The translations under genes and the position numbers were made by a program. Positions 17,825-27,125 of a DNA stretch of 64,000 bases are shown here, one piece after another; position 1 is the first letter of the stretch; each line of letters opens with the position of its first letter. This stretch comes from Pseudidiomarina piscicola (GTDB lineage: Bacteria; Pseudomonadota; Gammaproteobacteria; Enterobacterales; Alteromonadaceae). Location: assembly GCF_902806985.1 (NCBI RefSeq), contig NZ_CADCXY010000001.1, positions 62,001 through 126,000 on the forward strand, written 5' to 3'. A model generated the notes under the pieces. The model was not told the DNA's origin. It was given only the letters and a program-made list of their open reading frames with translations, and searched no databases.

Positions 17825-20086
17825 TTATTGCAAGTGGCGCGCAAAAAAGTCTGCGATCAAGCGATAGCGGTGAATCGATGTTTCACGCCCGCGTAAGCCG
17901 TGTTGTTTACCTGGATAGGCCATAAGCTCGAACGGCAGCATGGCTTGTTGCAAGGCATACGAGAGCTTCGCGGTGTGGGTATACAGCACGTTGTCGTCGG
18001 CCATCCCATGATAAATAAGTAACGGTTGCTCGAGTTGCTCTGCATAGCTCAGTACGTCTGCAGCTTGATAACCTTCAGGGTTGTCGGCAGGCGTGCCCAT
18101 GTAACGCTCGGTGTAGTGGGTATCGTAAAGTTGCCAGTCGGTTACGGGGGCACCCGCGACGGCGGCATTAAAATACTCGGGGTGGCGCAAAATCAAATGC
18201 AACGCCATATAGCCGCCATAACTGTGACCAAATACGCCGATGCGCTCAGCATCGATATACGGCAGTGATTGCAAGAACTTTGCACCAACCACCTGATCGG
18301 CAACTTCGGCTTGGGCCAAGTTGCGATAAATCACTTGCTCGAACGCTTTGCCGCGTTGTCCGCTACCGCGGTTATCGAGTTGAAACACCACATACCCTTG
18401 CTGCGCTAGATACTGGCTAAAATAATCGCCCCAACTATTGGTAACACGTTGGGCTCTGGGCCCGCCGTATACCATAACAATGACCGGATAGGACTGATTA
18501 TCGACCATCCGCGCAGGCTTGGTGAGCTTATAGTACAACGTCTGTTCGTCGGCGGCGCTGAGTTCACCAAATTCAGGATAAGACCAATCAGCGAGATAAC
18601 TGGCAAGCGGATGTTTCTCATCGATTAGGTTTTGTTGCAACCACACGATGCGCTCTCCCGTTGGCCCGTGCAAACTCACTTGTGGTGGCTGTGTGCTACT
18701 TGAAAAAAAGTCGATGTAGCTGCGTTGATCACCGGCAAAGGTGATCGTGTGCATACCGGCACGTTCGGTTAACTGAGTCGGTTGGCTGGGGTTTGCAGTG
18801 GTCATGCTGGCGCGATAAAGGTGGCGCTCAAGGGGCGTTTTTTTACGTCCAGTGAAATACACAAAGCCGGTGGTATCGTCTACCGCACTTAACCCATCCA
18901 CTTGCCAGTCGCCGCTAGTGAGCTGGCGAATTAAGCTACCGTCGGTACGGTATAGGTACAAGTGTTTGAAACCACTGCGCTCTGAGCTCCAAATGAAGTG
19001 GCGCGAGTCTTCAAGAAATTTTAAGTCGTTGTGCAAGTTAAGCCAGCTGGTACTGGTCTCAGTCAGCACGGCGGTGGCGTCGTTACCGTTTCGTGGTTGC
19101 AGGTACAGTGTCAGTTGTTGTTGGTTGCGTGTTTGCCATTGGTAGCTGACGTTGGCGCTATTCGGGAGCCAATTGACGCGGGCTAGGTAGCCTGGTTGAT
19201 GGCGCTTAGGTAGTCCTAACCAACGAGTTGTACGCTGTTCAAGGTGGTAGATACCAAGGTCAACGGTGGCATTGGTCGAGCCGGTAAAGGGGTAGCGTTG
19301 TTGTACTAATTCGGTGCGCTCGGCATAAACGTCAGTGCGCGAGTGTATTTCGACTGCTGAGGTATCGACGCGAGTCAGTGCAATACTAGCTTCGTCCGGG
19401 CTCCACCAGTAACCCGTCATACGTTTCATTTCTTCCTGCGCCACAAATTCAGCGACGGCATAGCCCAGGGTAGCGGTGCCATTGGTGCTAACTTGCTGGG
19501 TTTGCTCATTAACTAAATCAATGGTGTAGAGCGTACGATCGGCAACATAGCTGACATAGTTGCCCTGCGGTGAAAAGCGCGCATCGGTCGCTTTGGTGCT
19601 GCTGTCGAGCAGGCGTTTGACCGCAACGGGCTGTTGGTCATCGGTGGTTAACGTCGCTAAGTAAAGTTGCCCGGCGATAGGTATCAGTAACTGCGAGCCA
19701 TTTGGCGACCATTGATAGTCGACGATGCCACTGGCACGAATACGCAGGCGTTCACGCCGCGCGCGTTCGGCCGCAGACATAGCGGTTGGGTCGGCGACCA
19801 GTTGGCTTGCGGCAACAATTAAGCGATGGCGTTGCTGACGAACGTCATACAACCAAAGATCGTTTACCTGAGGCTGGTCGACACTGCCTTTAAGATAAGC
19901 AATGCGGTTACCATCAGGCGCAAATTGCAGGTTCACCGGTGCGTCAGCGGTTAGGTTGGGCGCCGAAAAAATGCGCTCAATCGAGAGTTGCGCACGGCCG
20001 AAATTCTCGTTGCTTGTGATGCCCTGTGCGGCCACCGCGGTGGTCACAAAAAGGCCTACTATAAAACTCAGCGCGAGGGCTCGCAT
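17825..20086 (-). CDS. Secreted S9 prolyl dipeptidyl peptidase (DPP IV family)
   Basis: A 753-residue exported protein with signal peptide (cleavage probably after TAVAAQ). The N-terminal ~480 residues are a DPP IV-type beta propeller, including the YVAQEEMKRMTGYWW glutamate motif (here FVAQEEMKR) that anchors the peptide N-terminus. The C-terminal alpha/beta hydrolase has the triad Ser622 in GHSYGGYM, Asp697 or 698 in GMADDNV, and His729 in GKQHGL. The enzyme removes X-Pro or X-Ala dipeptides from peptide N-termini in the periplasm. It fits the peptidase-rich neighbourhood. Confidence 0.93.
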   Translation of the reverse strand: MRALALSFIVGLFVTTAVAAQGITSNENFGRAQLSIERIFSAPNLTADAPVNLQFAPDGNRIAYLKGSVDQPQVNDLWLYDVRQQRHRLIVAASQLVADPTAMSAAERARRERLRIRASGIVDYQWSPNGSQLLIPIAGQLYLATLTTDDQQPVAVKRLLDSSTKATDARFSPQGNYVSYVADRTLYTIDLVNEQTQQVSTNGTATLGYAVAEFVAQEEMKRMTGYWWSPDEASIALTRVDTSAVEIHSRTDVYAERTELVQQRYPFTGSTNATVDLGIYHLEQRTTRWLGLPKRHQPGYLARVNWLPNSANVSYQWQTRNQQQLTLYLQPRNGNDATAVLTETSTSWLNLHNDLKFLEDSRHFIWSSERSGFKHLYLYRTDGSLIRQLTSGDWQVDGLSAVDDTTGFVYFTGRKKTPLERHLYRASMTTANPSQPTQLTERAGMHTITFAGDQRSYIDFFSSSTQPPQVSLHGPTGERIVWLQQNLIDEKHPLASYLADWSYPEFGELSAADEQTLYYKLTKPARMVDNQSYPVIVMVYGGPRAQRVTNSWGDYFSQYLAQQGYVVFQLDNRGSGQRGKAFEQVIYRNLAQAEVADQVVGAKFLQSLPYIDAERIGVFGHSYGGYMALHLILRHPEYFNAAVAGAPVTDWQLYDTHYTERYMGTPADNPEGYQAADVLSYAEQLEQPLLIYHGMADDNVLYTHTAKLSYALQQAMLPFELMAYPGKQHGLRGRETSIHRYRLIADFFARHLQ

Positions 20087-20184
20087 GCCTGCTTTCCTTG
20101 TAAACGTTAGTGTTTAAACGTTACCAGTGTAACAAAGCAGGCAGCGAGCTTGCTCTCGCTGCGTTAAGTTGTCTAAGGAATGCG

Positions 20185-22347
20185 CTAGAATTCGCCACGC
20201 AAACCAATGCTGAAGTTGCGGCCGGCAACAGGGGCGTTCATTTTCAAATAAGAGGTATGCACGTAGGCCAGTTTATCGGTGAGGTTTTCCGCTTTTAGAT
20301 AAATGCTTAAGTTTTGCTGTGCAAAAGCTTGCGGGAACCAGTTGAACTGCGCATTCACTAAGCCGTAGCTGGGCGTCGCTGATTCGTTTGCCGCCGTACG
20401 GTTCTGTCGACTATGCCAAATATAGCCCACTTGAGTTTCCCAATTGCCCTGGTTGTAGGTTAGATCTGCACCAATACGTTGTGACGGAATACGCGGCAAG
20501 TTGCTCTGGTCGTCGCGAGTGTAGGCGCGGGTGTAGTCACTGAACGCCTGTAAGCGCCATTGTTCGTCGAGCTGCCAGAGACCGTTGATTTCATAGCCGA
20601 ACAGCACAACGTCACGCTGGGTATATTCAACCACGGTGAGCCCTTCATCATGGTCATGCTCATCGTGTTGCTCATGCTCGTCGTGTTCATCATGTTCATC
20701 GTGGCTTTCGAGGTCGGCACTGTTGACGCCCGTGAAGCTTTCGAAAATATAATTATCGATGTGGTTAGCGTAAAAATTTATATTCAAATGATGGCCGTTT
20801 GATTCAAAATGTGCGCCTAAATCAAGACCTGTTGAAGTTTCCAACGCTATGTGTTGCTGACTGGGCTCGACAGCATAGCTGTGCTCACCCTCTTGATGTA
20901 GTTCGTAACCTAGCCCTAACTCGTAGGTTTGGGTGGCCAAATGGGCGCCATTGGCGAACAGTTCATTGGCCGTTGGTGCGCGTTGTGCATGGCTAACATT
21001 AGCATTGAAACGAATTTCAGGGTGCCATTGGTAACTGGCGCCAAACGACGCCGAAAAAGGCTCGAAGTTGTAACTGTTCTGCCCCGTCATTAGGCTGGGT
21101 GCCTCGGCCGAGACTTTTTCATAACGGATACCTGTTTGCCAGTTTAGATCTGCGCCTTGGGTTTCCGCTAACCAAAAGAAGCCATGGCGGTCGGTTTCAC
21201 TGGGCGGCGCATAGGCTTCTTCACCGAAGGTCGTTTGTTGTTGACTGAAGCCATGGTAACCGATCGCGCCATACCAGTTGCCACTAAGGTGGTGGTTGGC
21301 GGTCAAACGCAATTCATGCTGTTTATTGGTAAAGCTGGTCGCTGTAATGTCAGCTTCTATTTCCTGGTGCTGGTAATCCGTGTAGGCGTAGCGTACTTCA
21401 AGCTTTTCAATGCCAGCGATGGGGTCCATGACGCCAGCATGGAGCTGAAATCGATCTTGCTCCAAGTCGGCGTAGGGTTGGGCTTCGGTCTCTTCTTCGT
21501 GCTCAGCGTGTTCCTGTTCTGATTCACCTTCGTGGTCATCATGGCTATGGCCGGGAATGCCGTAGCTTTGTTCAAGTCGGCCATAGGAGATGCCGGCGTA
21601 GCCATTATCGAAAAGATAACTTACGCCTAAGGTACCGCCTGCCGCATCAACAAAAGAGTTATTAATGGTGTCGACCTGTTCACCTTCTTCATTGGTAAAT
21701 GTCGGCACGCTATAATCATCACTTTGCCGGGTAAAGCCGTCGAGGTGCCATACCGAAGACCCGACATCGGTAGTGATTCCGGCATTAATGTCGCGCAGGT
21801 TATCGACGCTGGCAAGGTTGCCACCAAAGAAGCCGCGCGTACCACCCACAAAATCTTGTGCGATACGCTCATCCACCACGTTGACGACACCACCAATGGC
21901 GCCACTACCGTATAACAACGTCGCCGGACCACGCATGATTTCGACTTGTTGTGCCACTGACGTTTCAGTCGTTACCGCATGGTCGGGGCTTCCTCGTGAC
22001 ACGTCTGCAGTATCGAGGCCGTTTTGCATGATCTTCACTCGTGGCCCATCCAGGCCACGAATAATTGGGCTTGAAGCTACTCGGGCAAAGTGTGTGGCGT
22101 TAATGCCAGGCTCTTTGGCCAGCGTTTCACCTAGGGTATGCGCTTGTTTTTCACGCAGCTCATCACCGCTTAGCACAGAGATAGGCTGGGCTGAGTTCAG
22201 TTCAGTCCGATTTAAGGGCGATGCACTTATAACAATAACTTCAGTGTCTTGGTGTTGGTGTTCTTGGGCTTGTTCATCGGCATTCGCCGGGCTAGCAAGT
22301 GCTTGCATCACAAGCAAAGCTAAAGGACTGTACTGCAACATAACCAT
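20185..22347 (-). CDS. znuD: ZnuD-type TonB-dependent zinc receptor with His-rich loops
   Basis: A 720-residue outer-membrane receptor. It has a signal peptide, a TonB-box region (TEVIVISASP), a plug domain with VKIMQNGLDTADVS and EIMRGPATLLYGSGAIGG, and a beta barrel ending in the aromatic-terminated strand NFSIGLRGEF. Two external loops are His/Asp/Glu rich: HSHDDHEGESEQEHAEHEEE near residues 270-290 and a DEHDEH repeat series near 550-570. His-rich loops of this type in Neisseria ZnuD catch Zn2+. A near-perfect Zur operator lies 64 bases upstream of the ATG, which supports zinc-starvation control. The closest alternative is a copper or nickel receptor. Confidence 0.9.
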   Translation of the reverse strand: MVMLQYSPLALLVMQALASPANADEQAQEHQHQDTEVIVISASPLNRTELNSAQPISVLSGDELREKQAHTLGETLAKEPGINATHFARVASSPIIRGLDGPRVKIMQNGLDTADVSRGSPDHAVTTETSVAQQVEIMRGPATLLYGSGAIGGVVNVVDERIAQDFVGGTRGFFGGNLASVDNLRDINAGITTDVGSSVWHLDGFTRQSDDYSVPTFTNEEGEQVDTINNSFVDAAGGTLGVSYLFDNGYAGISYGRLEQSYGIPGHSHDDHEGESEQEHAEHEEETEAQPYADLEQDRFQLHAGVMDPIAGIEKLEVRYAYTDYQHQEIEADITATSFTNKQHELRLTANHHLSGNWYGAIGYHGFSQQQTTFGEEAYAPPSETDRHGFFWLAETQGADLNWQTGIRYEKVSAEAPSLMTGQNSYNFEPFSASFGASYQWHPEIRFNANVSHAQRAPTANELFANGAHLATQTYELGLGYELHQEGEHSYAVEPSQQHIALETSTGLDLGAHFESNGHHLNINFYANHIDNYIFESFTGVNSADLESHDEHDEHDEHEQHDEHDHDEGLTVVEYTQRDVVLFGYEINGLWQLDEQWRLQAFSDYTRAYTRDDQSNLPRIPSQRIGADLTYNQGNWETQVGYIWHSRQNRTAANESATPSYGLVNAQFNWFPQAFAQQNLSIYLKAENLTDKLAYVHTSYLKMNAPVAGRNFSIGLRGEF
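20648..20706 (-). repeat. Short tandem His/Asp/Glu codon repeat within znuD
   Basis: Reading on the minus strand, imperfect repeats of a GATGAACAT-like unit encode DEHDEHDEHEQHDEHDHDEG. This low-complexity tract sits in a presumed surface loop of the receptor and could change length by slippage. Confidence 0.7.
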
Positions 22348-22410
22348 CTCCAGTGTTATTGGGCTACGGTAAACTAGGTACTCGCTGAGTGTAGCGGCAC
22401 CCTAAACAAT

Positions 22411-22433
22411 GTAATGTTATAATATAACACTCG
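22411..22433 (-). promoter_or_regulatory. Zur operator upstream of znuD
   Basis: The core TGTTATAATATAACA at 22415-22429 is a perfect palindrome and matches the known gamma-proteobacterial Zur box (GAAATGTTATANTATAACATTTC) at 16 consecutive central positions. It lies in the spacer between znuD and the divergent M28 peptidase, 64 bases from the znuD start and about 120 from the peptidase start. It also contains a TATAAT-like hexamer, so bound Zn-Zur would occlude RNA polymerase. Confidence 0.85.
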
Positions 22434-22551
22434 CGTTGAGGTTCAAGTCTTTTGAAACAATCCATTACAAAGCTTTAGAACAAAGGCTCGTGTCTGGGCG
22501 TCAGCTTCGCTAAAATCTAGTTTTTAGCTAATCGTTGATAGAGGAAGAACT

Positions 22552-24186
22552 ATGCGAATTCGTACTCTCGTTGCAGCAGCGGTGCTGTCGACAGGCCTTC
22601 TGGCCTGTACAGAGCAAGCCGCACCTGTTGCACATGCTGCGGTAAGTGGCGATGCCAAAGCCTTGCAAGCTCACTTAGAGTTTCTTGCGAGTGATGCATT
22701 GGAAGGGCGTGACACTGGTAGTCGTGGTCATGAAATTGCCGCGCAGTACATTGTGTCAAATTTTAAAGCTCTAGGTTTAGAGCCGGCAGGTGATAACGGT
22801 ACTTACTATCAACGTATTAAATTTCGCCGTAGTAGCCTCAAAGAGGGGAGTGCGAGCTTTAGTATCGACACCGGTGAAGAAGTGGTTGAGCTGGAGTATG
22901 GTAAAGAGTTTTTAACCGGCCCTAGCGCCTATGCCGAGCAAAGCGAAGTGACTGCGCCCGTGGTCTTTGTCGGCTACGGTTTAGTTTCTGAAGAATTCGG
23001 ACTCAACGATTATGCCAATGTTGATGTCGACGGCAAAATTGTGATGATGGTGAGCGGTCGCCCAGCGGATCTTCCGAGCGAAGAAGGCGCCCATTTAAAC
23101 AGCAGTAAAAAGCGCTTCGCGGCAGAACGTGGTGCGGTAGGGATCATTACCCTGCATACGCCAGCGCGTGAAGAAGTTCGGCCATTCAAAGTGAGCGCTA
23201 TGTACCAGCGCGCACCAAGCGTGACTTGGCTTAATCAAGAAGGCGAGCCTAACCGCGCCTATAAGTCGCTGGTAGGTGGCGCCTATATTGACTTTAATGC
23301 AGCTGAGCCATTGTTTGCCAAGGCAGCGATCAGCATGGATGAAGTTTTTGCGCAGTTAGAAAAAGAACAGCAGCCGAAACCATTCGAGTTAGGTGTTTCG
23401 GTGACGCTGAAGCTGGCATCAGAGCATGACGAAATCAGTAGTCCTAATGTGGCTGCGATTTTACCCGGCAGCGACCCTGAATTAAAAAATGAATACGTGG
23501 TGTATACCGCACATTCAGATCACATCGGTATGACTCAAGATCTAAGCCAAGACGATCACATCAACAACGGCGCCATGGACAATGCTAGCGGTGTCAGTGT
23601 GTTACTAGAAACGGCACGGATGTTCGTTGAGTCAGGCGAACGGCCGAAGCGTTCAATTTTGTTCTTGTCGGTCACCGCAGAAGAGCGTGGCCTGTTAGGT
23701 GCAGACTATTTTGCGCACTTCCCTACGGTTCCTTTGCAGCAAATCGTGGCCAATGTGAACCTCGATATGCCGGTATTGTTGTATGACTTTGCTGACGTCA
23801 TTGCTTTTGGTTCAACGCACTCAACGTTAGGAGAGTCGGTTGCCGAAGCGGCTGGACAGTATGGCATTGAATTAAGTGAAGACCCTATGCCGGAGCAAGC
23901 AATTTTCACCCGTTCAGATCACTACCCATTTGTGAAGAAAGGCGTTCCTGCGGTATTTCTGATGACCGGCTTTACCGCTAAAGGTGAAGACGAAAACGGT
24001 GGCGAAATTTGGGGGCAGTTCTTTGCTGAGCACTATCATCGGCCGAGTGACCAACCTAGCTTGCCAATCAACTATGAAGCAGGCGTGGTGTTCACCAACA
24101 TTAACTATGAAATCGGTAAAACCATTGCTAATGACGCAGAACGTCCGCGCTGGTTAGCTGATTCATTCTTTGCCGACCTCGACTAA
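22552..24186 (+). CDS. M28-family zinc peptidase lipoprotein
   Basis: The 544-residue protein starts with a signal peptide and LLAC lipobox, so it is probably anchored to a membrane. An inserted PA-like domain lies between about residues 120 and 240. The M28 catalytic core shows ligand motifs YTAHSDHIG (near 320), GAMDNASGV, EERGLLGADY, VNLDMP and RSDHYPFVKKGVPA in order. This fits an aminopeptidase or peptide-trimming enzyme of the periplasm. The ATG has a GAGGAAG ribosome binding site. The gene is divergent from znuD and ends in a strong bidirectional terminator. Confidence 0.92.
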   Translation: MRIRTLVAAAVLSTGLLACTEQAAPVAHAAVSGDAKALQAHLEFLASDALEGRDTGSRGHEIAAQYIVSNFKALGLEPAGDNGTYYQRIKFRRSSLKEGSASFSIDTGEEVVELEYGKEFLTGPSAYAEQSEVTAPVVFVGYGLVSEEFGLNDYANVDVDGKIVMMVSGRPADLPSEEGAHLNSSKKRFAAERGAVGIITLHTPAREEVRPFKVSAMYQRAPSVTWLNQEGEPNRAYKSLVGGAYIDFNAAEPLFAKAAISMDEVFAQLEKEQQPKPFELGVSVTLKLASEHDEISSPNVAAILPGSDPELKNEYVVYTAHSDHIGMTQDLSQDDHINNGAMDNASGVSVLLETARMFVESGERPKRSILFLSVTAEERGLLGADYFAHFPTVPLQQIVANVNLDMPVLLYDFADVIAFGSTHSTLGESVAEAAGQYGIELSEDPMPEQAIFTRSDHYPFVKKGVPAVFLMTGFTAKGEDENGGEIWGQFFAEHYHRPSDQPSLPINYEAGVVFTNINYEIGKTIANDAERPRWLADSFFADLD

Positions 24187-24205
24187 TCTCAAGGTTTGTA
24201 ATAGA

Positions 24206-24240
24206 CAAAAAAAACAGCGCCTCGGCGCTGTTTTTTTATG
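24206..24240. terminator. Bidirectional terminator between M28 peptidase and metalloprotease genes
   Basis: ACAGCGCC-TC-GGCGCTGT forms an 8-bp stem with a run of A residues on the left and T residues on the right, so it can end transcripts from both convergent genes. Confidence 0.9.
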
Positions 24241-24272
24241 CCTTAAGAGTTCTAAGGAACCCCTTAGCGCGG

Positions 24273-26636
24273 TTAGATAGGTGAGCCAGGAGGTAACGCT
24301 GGTGACCCCTCTAATGGCCACTCACCCTGGTTAAATAGCTGTTCTAAGGCGTCAACCGCAAGTGTGCGTGCGGCACTTTCTGGCGCTGCTTGCCAGGCGG
24401 CATACTCAGCTTTTAAAAAGTGTAAGACCCGGCCTTTGAGCACAGCACTTAGTGGCTGTTGATATAGCTCTGCGGTGGCAGTGAGCGCTTCAAATGCGAT
24501 GCGTTCTTCAACCGTTGAAGCTTGCTGCTGGCGCGCCGGTTCAATAGCTGTGGTCGCTACTTGTGCAAACACTTGTGCCACCGACAGTCCCTGTGACTGG
24601 TCGTGTTGCTGGGCCAAGCGCTCCAAACGTTGGGGGTTCAACAATAGTTTCAAACTAAACCGTGCGGCACTGGCGGCCATGGTATCTGGGTCAGGAATAA
24701 GCCCGGTTTTGCCACTAAAGTTTTCACGGCTGGCGCGACTACCGTACGCATAGGGTAGTAATACATTGGCCACATCGGCGGGTAAGCTCAATTGCTCAGC
24801 CGAGAACGTTTGCGCGAGAATGTTTAATGCGCGCTGTTGTTGATTGGTATTGACGGGGCGTCGCTCAACTTTGCTGTCACCTTTGACCGCATAGGTATAG
24901 TGCTCACCGGCGATCATTTTCACCGCGGCTTCCGCTTGGTAACGATGCAATAGATAGGTGGGTACCAAAATAGCACGCAAGTCGCTCACCGGGGCGTCGG
25001 CCTTTAAATTGGCTAAACCGAACTGCTCAAGTGCCGTCGTGCGCACCGCCAGAATGCGTTCCAGTTCAGTGACCGGATCGCTGCCATTGTCCCACAGATG
25101 GGCGTCGGGGTGCGCACCACCCACCGGCCGAGCATCGGCGTCAGAAATAAAGGCTAACCCAAGTTCACGGTTTTCTTCGATGATGCGCGCCAGTTGTTCG
25201 CCGCCTTCACCATAGCCGTAACGCACGACTTGTTTATCCCAAATGCCCATACCCTCAGCATAAGCGTCGGCTAAGCTCAATTGGCCGCTGGTTCTATCGA
25301 TACTGACCAACGGATGAGGGTAGTCCATCACCGAGGCGCGGTCGTGGCTGCTGGCGGCAAAGTTATGAGCAATACCCAAGGTGTGACCCACTTCATGGGC
25401 CGACAATTGACGAATACGCGCTAACGCCATAGCTTTAATGTTTGCTTCAAGCTGTTGCTGTTGCTCAGCACTTAAATCTTCGGCATAGGGCGCTAACAGG
25501 CTTTGGGCGATGAGCATATCTTGGCGGACTCGCAATGAACCTAAGGTAACATGACCTTTAAGTATTTCACCGGTGCGCGGGTCAATCACAGATGAGCCGT
25601 AGGACCAGCCACGCGTAGCGCGATGCACCCATTGAATAACGTTATAACGGATGTCCATTGGGTCTGCTTCAGCTGGCAGTTCTTTGACTTCAAATGCGTC
25701 CGGGTGGCCAGCTGCGGCAAATGCATCTTGCCACCAACGAGCACCGTCGAGCAGCGCACTGCGCACGGGCTCTGGTACCCCTGGATCTAGGTAGTAAGTA
25801 AGGGTGTCACCTTTGGCTAAACGATGCCGTGGGATATGTTTCACCGCCATCGACGCGCCAAGCGGAGCTGCGTAGTCACGGTGCTCTTCAGCCCAAAAAC
25901 CACTTTGTGGGTGGAATTTACGTGGCTGATAGTTGGCATCGGGCAGGCGAATAAATGAGTGGTGCAAGTGAAGCGTTAAATGATCAGCATCAGCGGCTAC
26001 TTGGCGCACATAACGACCGTTGCCTTGACCGCTAAAAGTGACCTTGGCTTCAAGTTCTAGGTTATCGGGAAAAGCTTTGCTACGCGCGGGGTAAACCACA
26101 CTGCGATCGCTCGCTACTTTATAATTGCCTTGCTCGCTTTGCCCCAGTCGCTGCACCACGCCATGGGTATCACTGAGCAAGAACGGTGTGTAATTCACCA
26201 CAATGGCAGTGCTATTGCTTGCGACCACTTTAAAGCCGGCAATCACCGAGTCGGCGAAAGCTTCGTCAATACTGGCGCGCTCTGCTTGGTTATCGGTATT
26301 GGCACGAAAATAGCTATTGTGGTGTACCAACAGCGCTTTATCGCCTTCAATTTGAAAGCTTGCTAAGCGGGTGGCACCAAGTTGACCACGGTCCAAGCCA
26401 ATATCATTTGAGCCAAGGCCCCAAGGTAAACTGGTTTGAAAAATAAATTGTTGCTCGTCACGCGGGATCTCTAAAAAGTATTGCCCGGTTTGGCGGTCAT
26501 GGTAGTACGTGAAAAAGCCCTTGTGGGCTTCCATGTCTGCGGTAAAGTCGTTAATGGCTGGCGTCGTCGATGCATTGGCAGCTAAGCTAAAGCCTGCCAT
26601 GATGGCGAACACCAATGCCAACATGAGTTTTTTCAT
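24273..26636 (-). CDS. Secreted zinc metalloprotease of the DUF5117/DUF5118 type
   Basis: The 787-residue exported protein (signal peptide ending ANA|ST) has the metzincin zinc site HEVGHTLGIAHNF near residue 415 followed by a Met-turn-like SVMDYP. The N-terminal part, with the GFFTYYHD and FLEIP motifs, matches the DUF5117/5118 proteins that accompany this catalytic domain. It is expected to degrade extracellular or periplasmic protein. Its start is only 36 bases from the divergent HIT-family gene, so promoters must overlap the neighbouring coding sequence. GGAAC upstream is a weak ribosome binding site. Confidence 0.88.
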   Translation of the reverse strand: MKKLMLALVFAIMAGFSLAANASTTPAINDFTADMEAHKGFFTYYHDRQTGQYFLEIPRDEQQFIFQTSLPWGLGSNDIGLDRGQLGATRLASFQIEGDKALLVHHNSYFRANTDNQAERASIDEAFADSVIAGFKVVASNSTAIVVNYTPFLLSDTHGVVQRLGQSEQGNYKVASDRSVVYPARSKAFPDNLELEAKVTFSGQGNGRYVRQVAADADHLTLHLHHSFIRLPDANYQPRKFHPQSGFWAEEHRDYAAPLGASMAVKHIPRHRLAKGDTLTYYLDPGVPEPVRSALLDGARWWQDAFAAAGHPDAFEVKELPAEADPMDIRYNVIQWVHRATRGWSYGSSVIDPRTGEILKGHVTLGSLRVRQDMLIAQSLLAPYAEDLSAEQQQQLEANIKAMALARIRQLSAHEVGHTLGIAHNFAASSHDRASVMDYPHPLVSIDRTSGQLSLADAYAEGMGIWDKQVVRYGYGEGGEQLARIIEENRELGLAFISDADARPVGGAHPDAHLWDNGSDPVTELERILAVRTTALEQFGLANLKADAPVSDLRAILVPTYLLHRYQAEAAVKMIAGEHYTYAVKGDSKVERRPVNTNQQQRALNILAQTFSAEQLSLPADVANVLLPYAYGSRASRENFSGKTGLIPDPDTMAASAARFSLKLLLNPQRLERLAQQHDQSQGLSVAQVFAQVATTAIEPARQQQASTVEERIAFEALTATAELYQQPLSAVLKGRVLHFLKAEYAAWQAAPESAARTLAVDALEQLFNQGEWPLEGSPALPPGSPI

Positions 26637-26672
26637 GAGGGGTTCCTTTTTAAAAAACGAAACGAGTGATGC

Positions 26673-27125
26673 ATGCGTTATAACAAACCTACAGATGAAA
26701 GTAACCTGTTCGTTCTTGATCAGCGGTTAGCGAACGATAGTTTGCGATTAGGGGCGTTTGAGTTGTGTGACGTGCGGTTATTTAATGATAGCCGCTACGA
26801 CTGGCTCATGCTGGTACCACGGGTACCGCTGGCGGTCGAGTGGCTTGATTTATCGGAGCTTGAGCAGCAACAACTGGGGCGTGAACTAAAACATGTAAGT
26901 CAGTGTTTGAAGCACTGGCAGCCCAACGCCAAGTTAAATGTCGGTGCCTTAGGTAATGTGGTTGCGCAACTGCACGTTCATTTGCTGCTGCGCTCACCCG
27001 ATGATCCGGCTTGGCCGGGCCCGGTGTGGGGGCACTCACCCGCAGTTGCTTATAGTGCTGAGGAGGCCGCGGTACAGTGCGAGTTTTGGCAACGTCGGCT
27101 GGGCTTGCTGGTCGATCAGGATTAA
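26673..27125 (+). CDS. HIT-family (histidine-triad) protein
   Basis: A 150-residue protein with the histidine triad QLHVHLLLR near residue 95 and the family start LDQRLANDS. HIT proteins hydrolyse nucleoside-phosphoramidate or dinucleoside polyphosphate bonds; the substrate of this branch (common in Alteromonadales and Vibrio) is not known. The triad reads HVHLLLR, where the last position of HxHxHxx is not a third histidine, a pattern seen in other members of this branch. The stop codon overlaps the convergent fldB stop by 4 bases. Confidence 0.85.
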   Translation: MRYNKPTDESNLFVLDQRLANDSLRLGAFELCDVRLFNDSRYDWLMLVPRVPLAVEWLDLSELEQQQLGRELKHVSQCLKHWQPNAKLNVGALGNVVAQLHVHLLLRSPDDPAWPGPVWGHSPAVAYSAEEAAVQCEFWQRRLGLLVDQD

